Shown here piece after piece: positions 21,566-21,695 of a stretch of DNA of 21,695 nucleotides. The stretch's first letter is position 1. The number at the start of each line of letters is the position of its first letter. The notes under the pieces were generated by a model. That model saw only the letters and a program-made list of their open reading frames with translations. It searched no databases and was not told the origin of the DNA. Position numbers and translations under genes: made by a program. The DNA comes from Saccoglossus kowalevskii (lineage: Eukaryota; Hemichordata; Enteropneusta; Harrimaniidae): contig NW_003151268.1 of NCBI RefSeq assembly GCF_000003605.2, forward strand, positions 21,576-43,270, given 5' to 3'.

Positions 21566-21695
21566 AACGTTAACAAAAATCTACACAAAATGAATATTAA
21601 CCCTGATACTCAAATAATTTGGGGAGGTGACCATAATTATGCATTGGATATTGTTTTGGATCGTAAAGGGGGGAATCCAAGAGTATGGCGGCGAT
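21566..21695 (+). CDS. Non-LTR retrotransposon endonuclease fragment (partial, runs off window)
   Basis: After an in-frame TAA at 21563-21565 the frame is open to the window end. From the ATG at 21590 it reads NPDTQIIWGGDHNYALD then IVLDRKGGNPRVWRR. The IIWGGDxN..LD...LDRKGGNP pattern is typical of the endonuclease/exonuclease/phosphatase domain of L1/Tx1-like LINEs. The GDxN motif carries catalytic/metal-binding residues. The ~140 residues of endonuclease expected before this motif are absent upstream. The insertion therefore looks 5'-truncated, with its junction between about 21540 and 21590, as is usual for LINE copies. It is on the strand opposite Smad4. Family assignment is by motif only. 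Confidence 0.75.

Overview
The window is AT-rich eukaryotic (metazoan) genomic DNA, almost entirely intronic or intergenic. Its anchor is one exon on the minus strand, 15434-15608. It encodes the second half of the MH1 DNA-binding domain of Smad4, the common-mediator Smad of TGF-beta/BMP signalling. The exon is 175 bp (58 codons plus one base), and its borders and phase match the human exon covering residues 84-142 as I remember it. The dispersed repeats, long introns and Smad4 orthology suggest a marine invertebrate such as a lophotrochozoan or invertebrate deuterostome, but the sequence does not fix the phylum.

Layout along the plus strand. 1-1041: no gene seen. 1042-1183: a probable last coding exon of an unidentified plus-strand gene, with candidate poly(A) signals at 2043 and 2338. 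2350-4090: AT-rich DNA with a CCAAT/octamer cluster and palindromic GTT..AAC sites. 4092-6475: a repeat complex in which a family with a ~157-bp internal period (A) is interrupted by a ~1.06-kb element (B) ending in a stem-loop. 6471-11490: mostly unannotated spacer, with a GC-richer island at 6825-7090. 11491-12320: a TTAA-type MITE (family C) followed by a degenerate A-like tract. 13320-13660: an ~83-bp tandem repeat. 13740-14671: a 0.93-kb element with 18-bp terminal inverted repeats. 14786-15422: a 33-bp minisatellite of about 19 copies that ends about 11 bp from the Smad4 splice donor. 15434-15608: the Smad4 exon. 16060-16515: a second B-like tract. 17397-17639: a second family-C MITE carrying an apparent remnant of A. 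18235-18341: a 20-bp minisatellite. 20005-20219: a foldback MITE. 20773-20908: a phased tetranucleotide tract. 21566-21695: the start of a non-LTR retrotransposon endonuclease fragment on the plus strand, running off the window.

The first Smad4 coding exon (N-terminal MH1) and all MH2 exons were not found, so the flanking introns appear to exceed 6 kb and possibly 15 kb. Nearly all other open reading frames are repeat-derived or chance. No RNA gene, CRISPR array or bacterial-type feature was seen. I found no clear novel biological system. The best leads are the minisatellite abutting the Smad4 donor, the unidentified antisense-oriented exon at 1042, the nested repeat complex and the recurring RFX-like palindromes.
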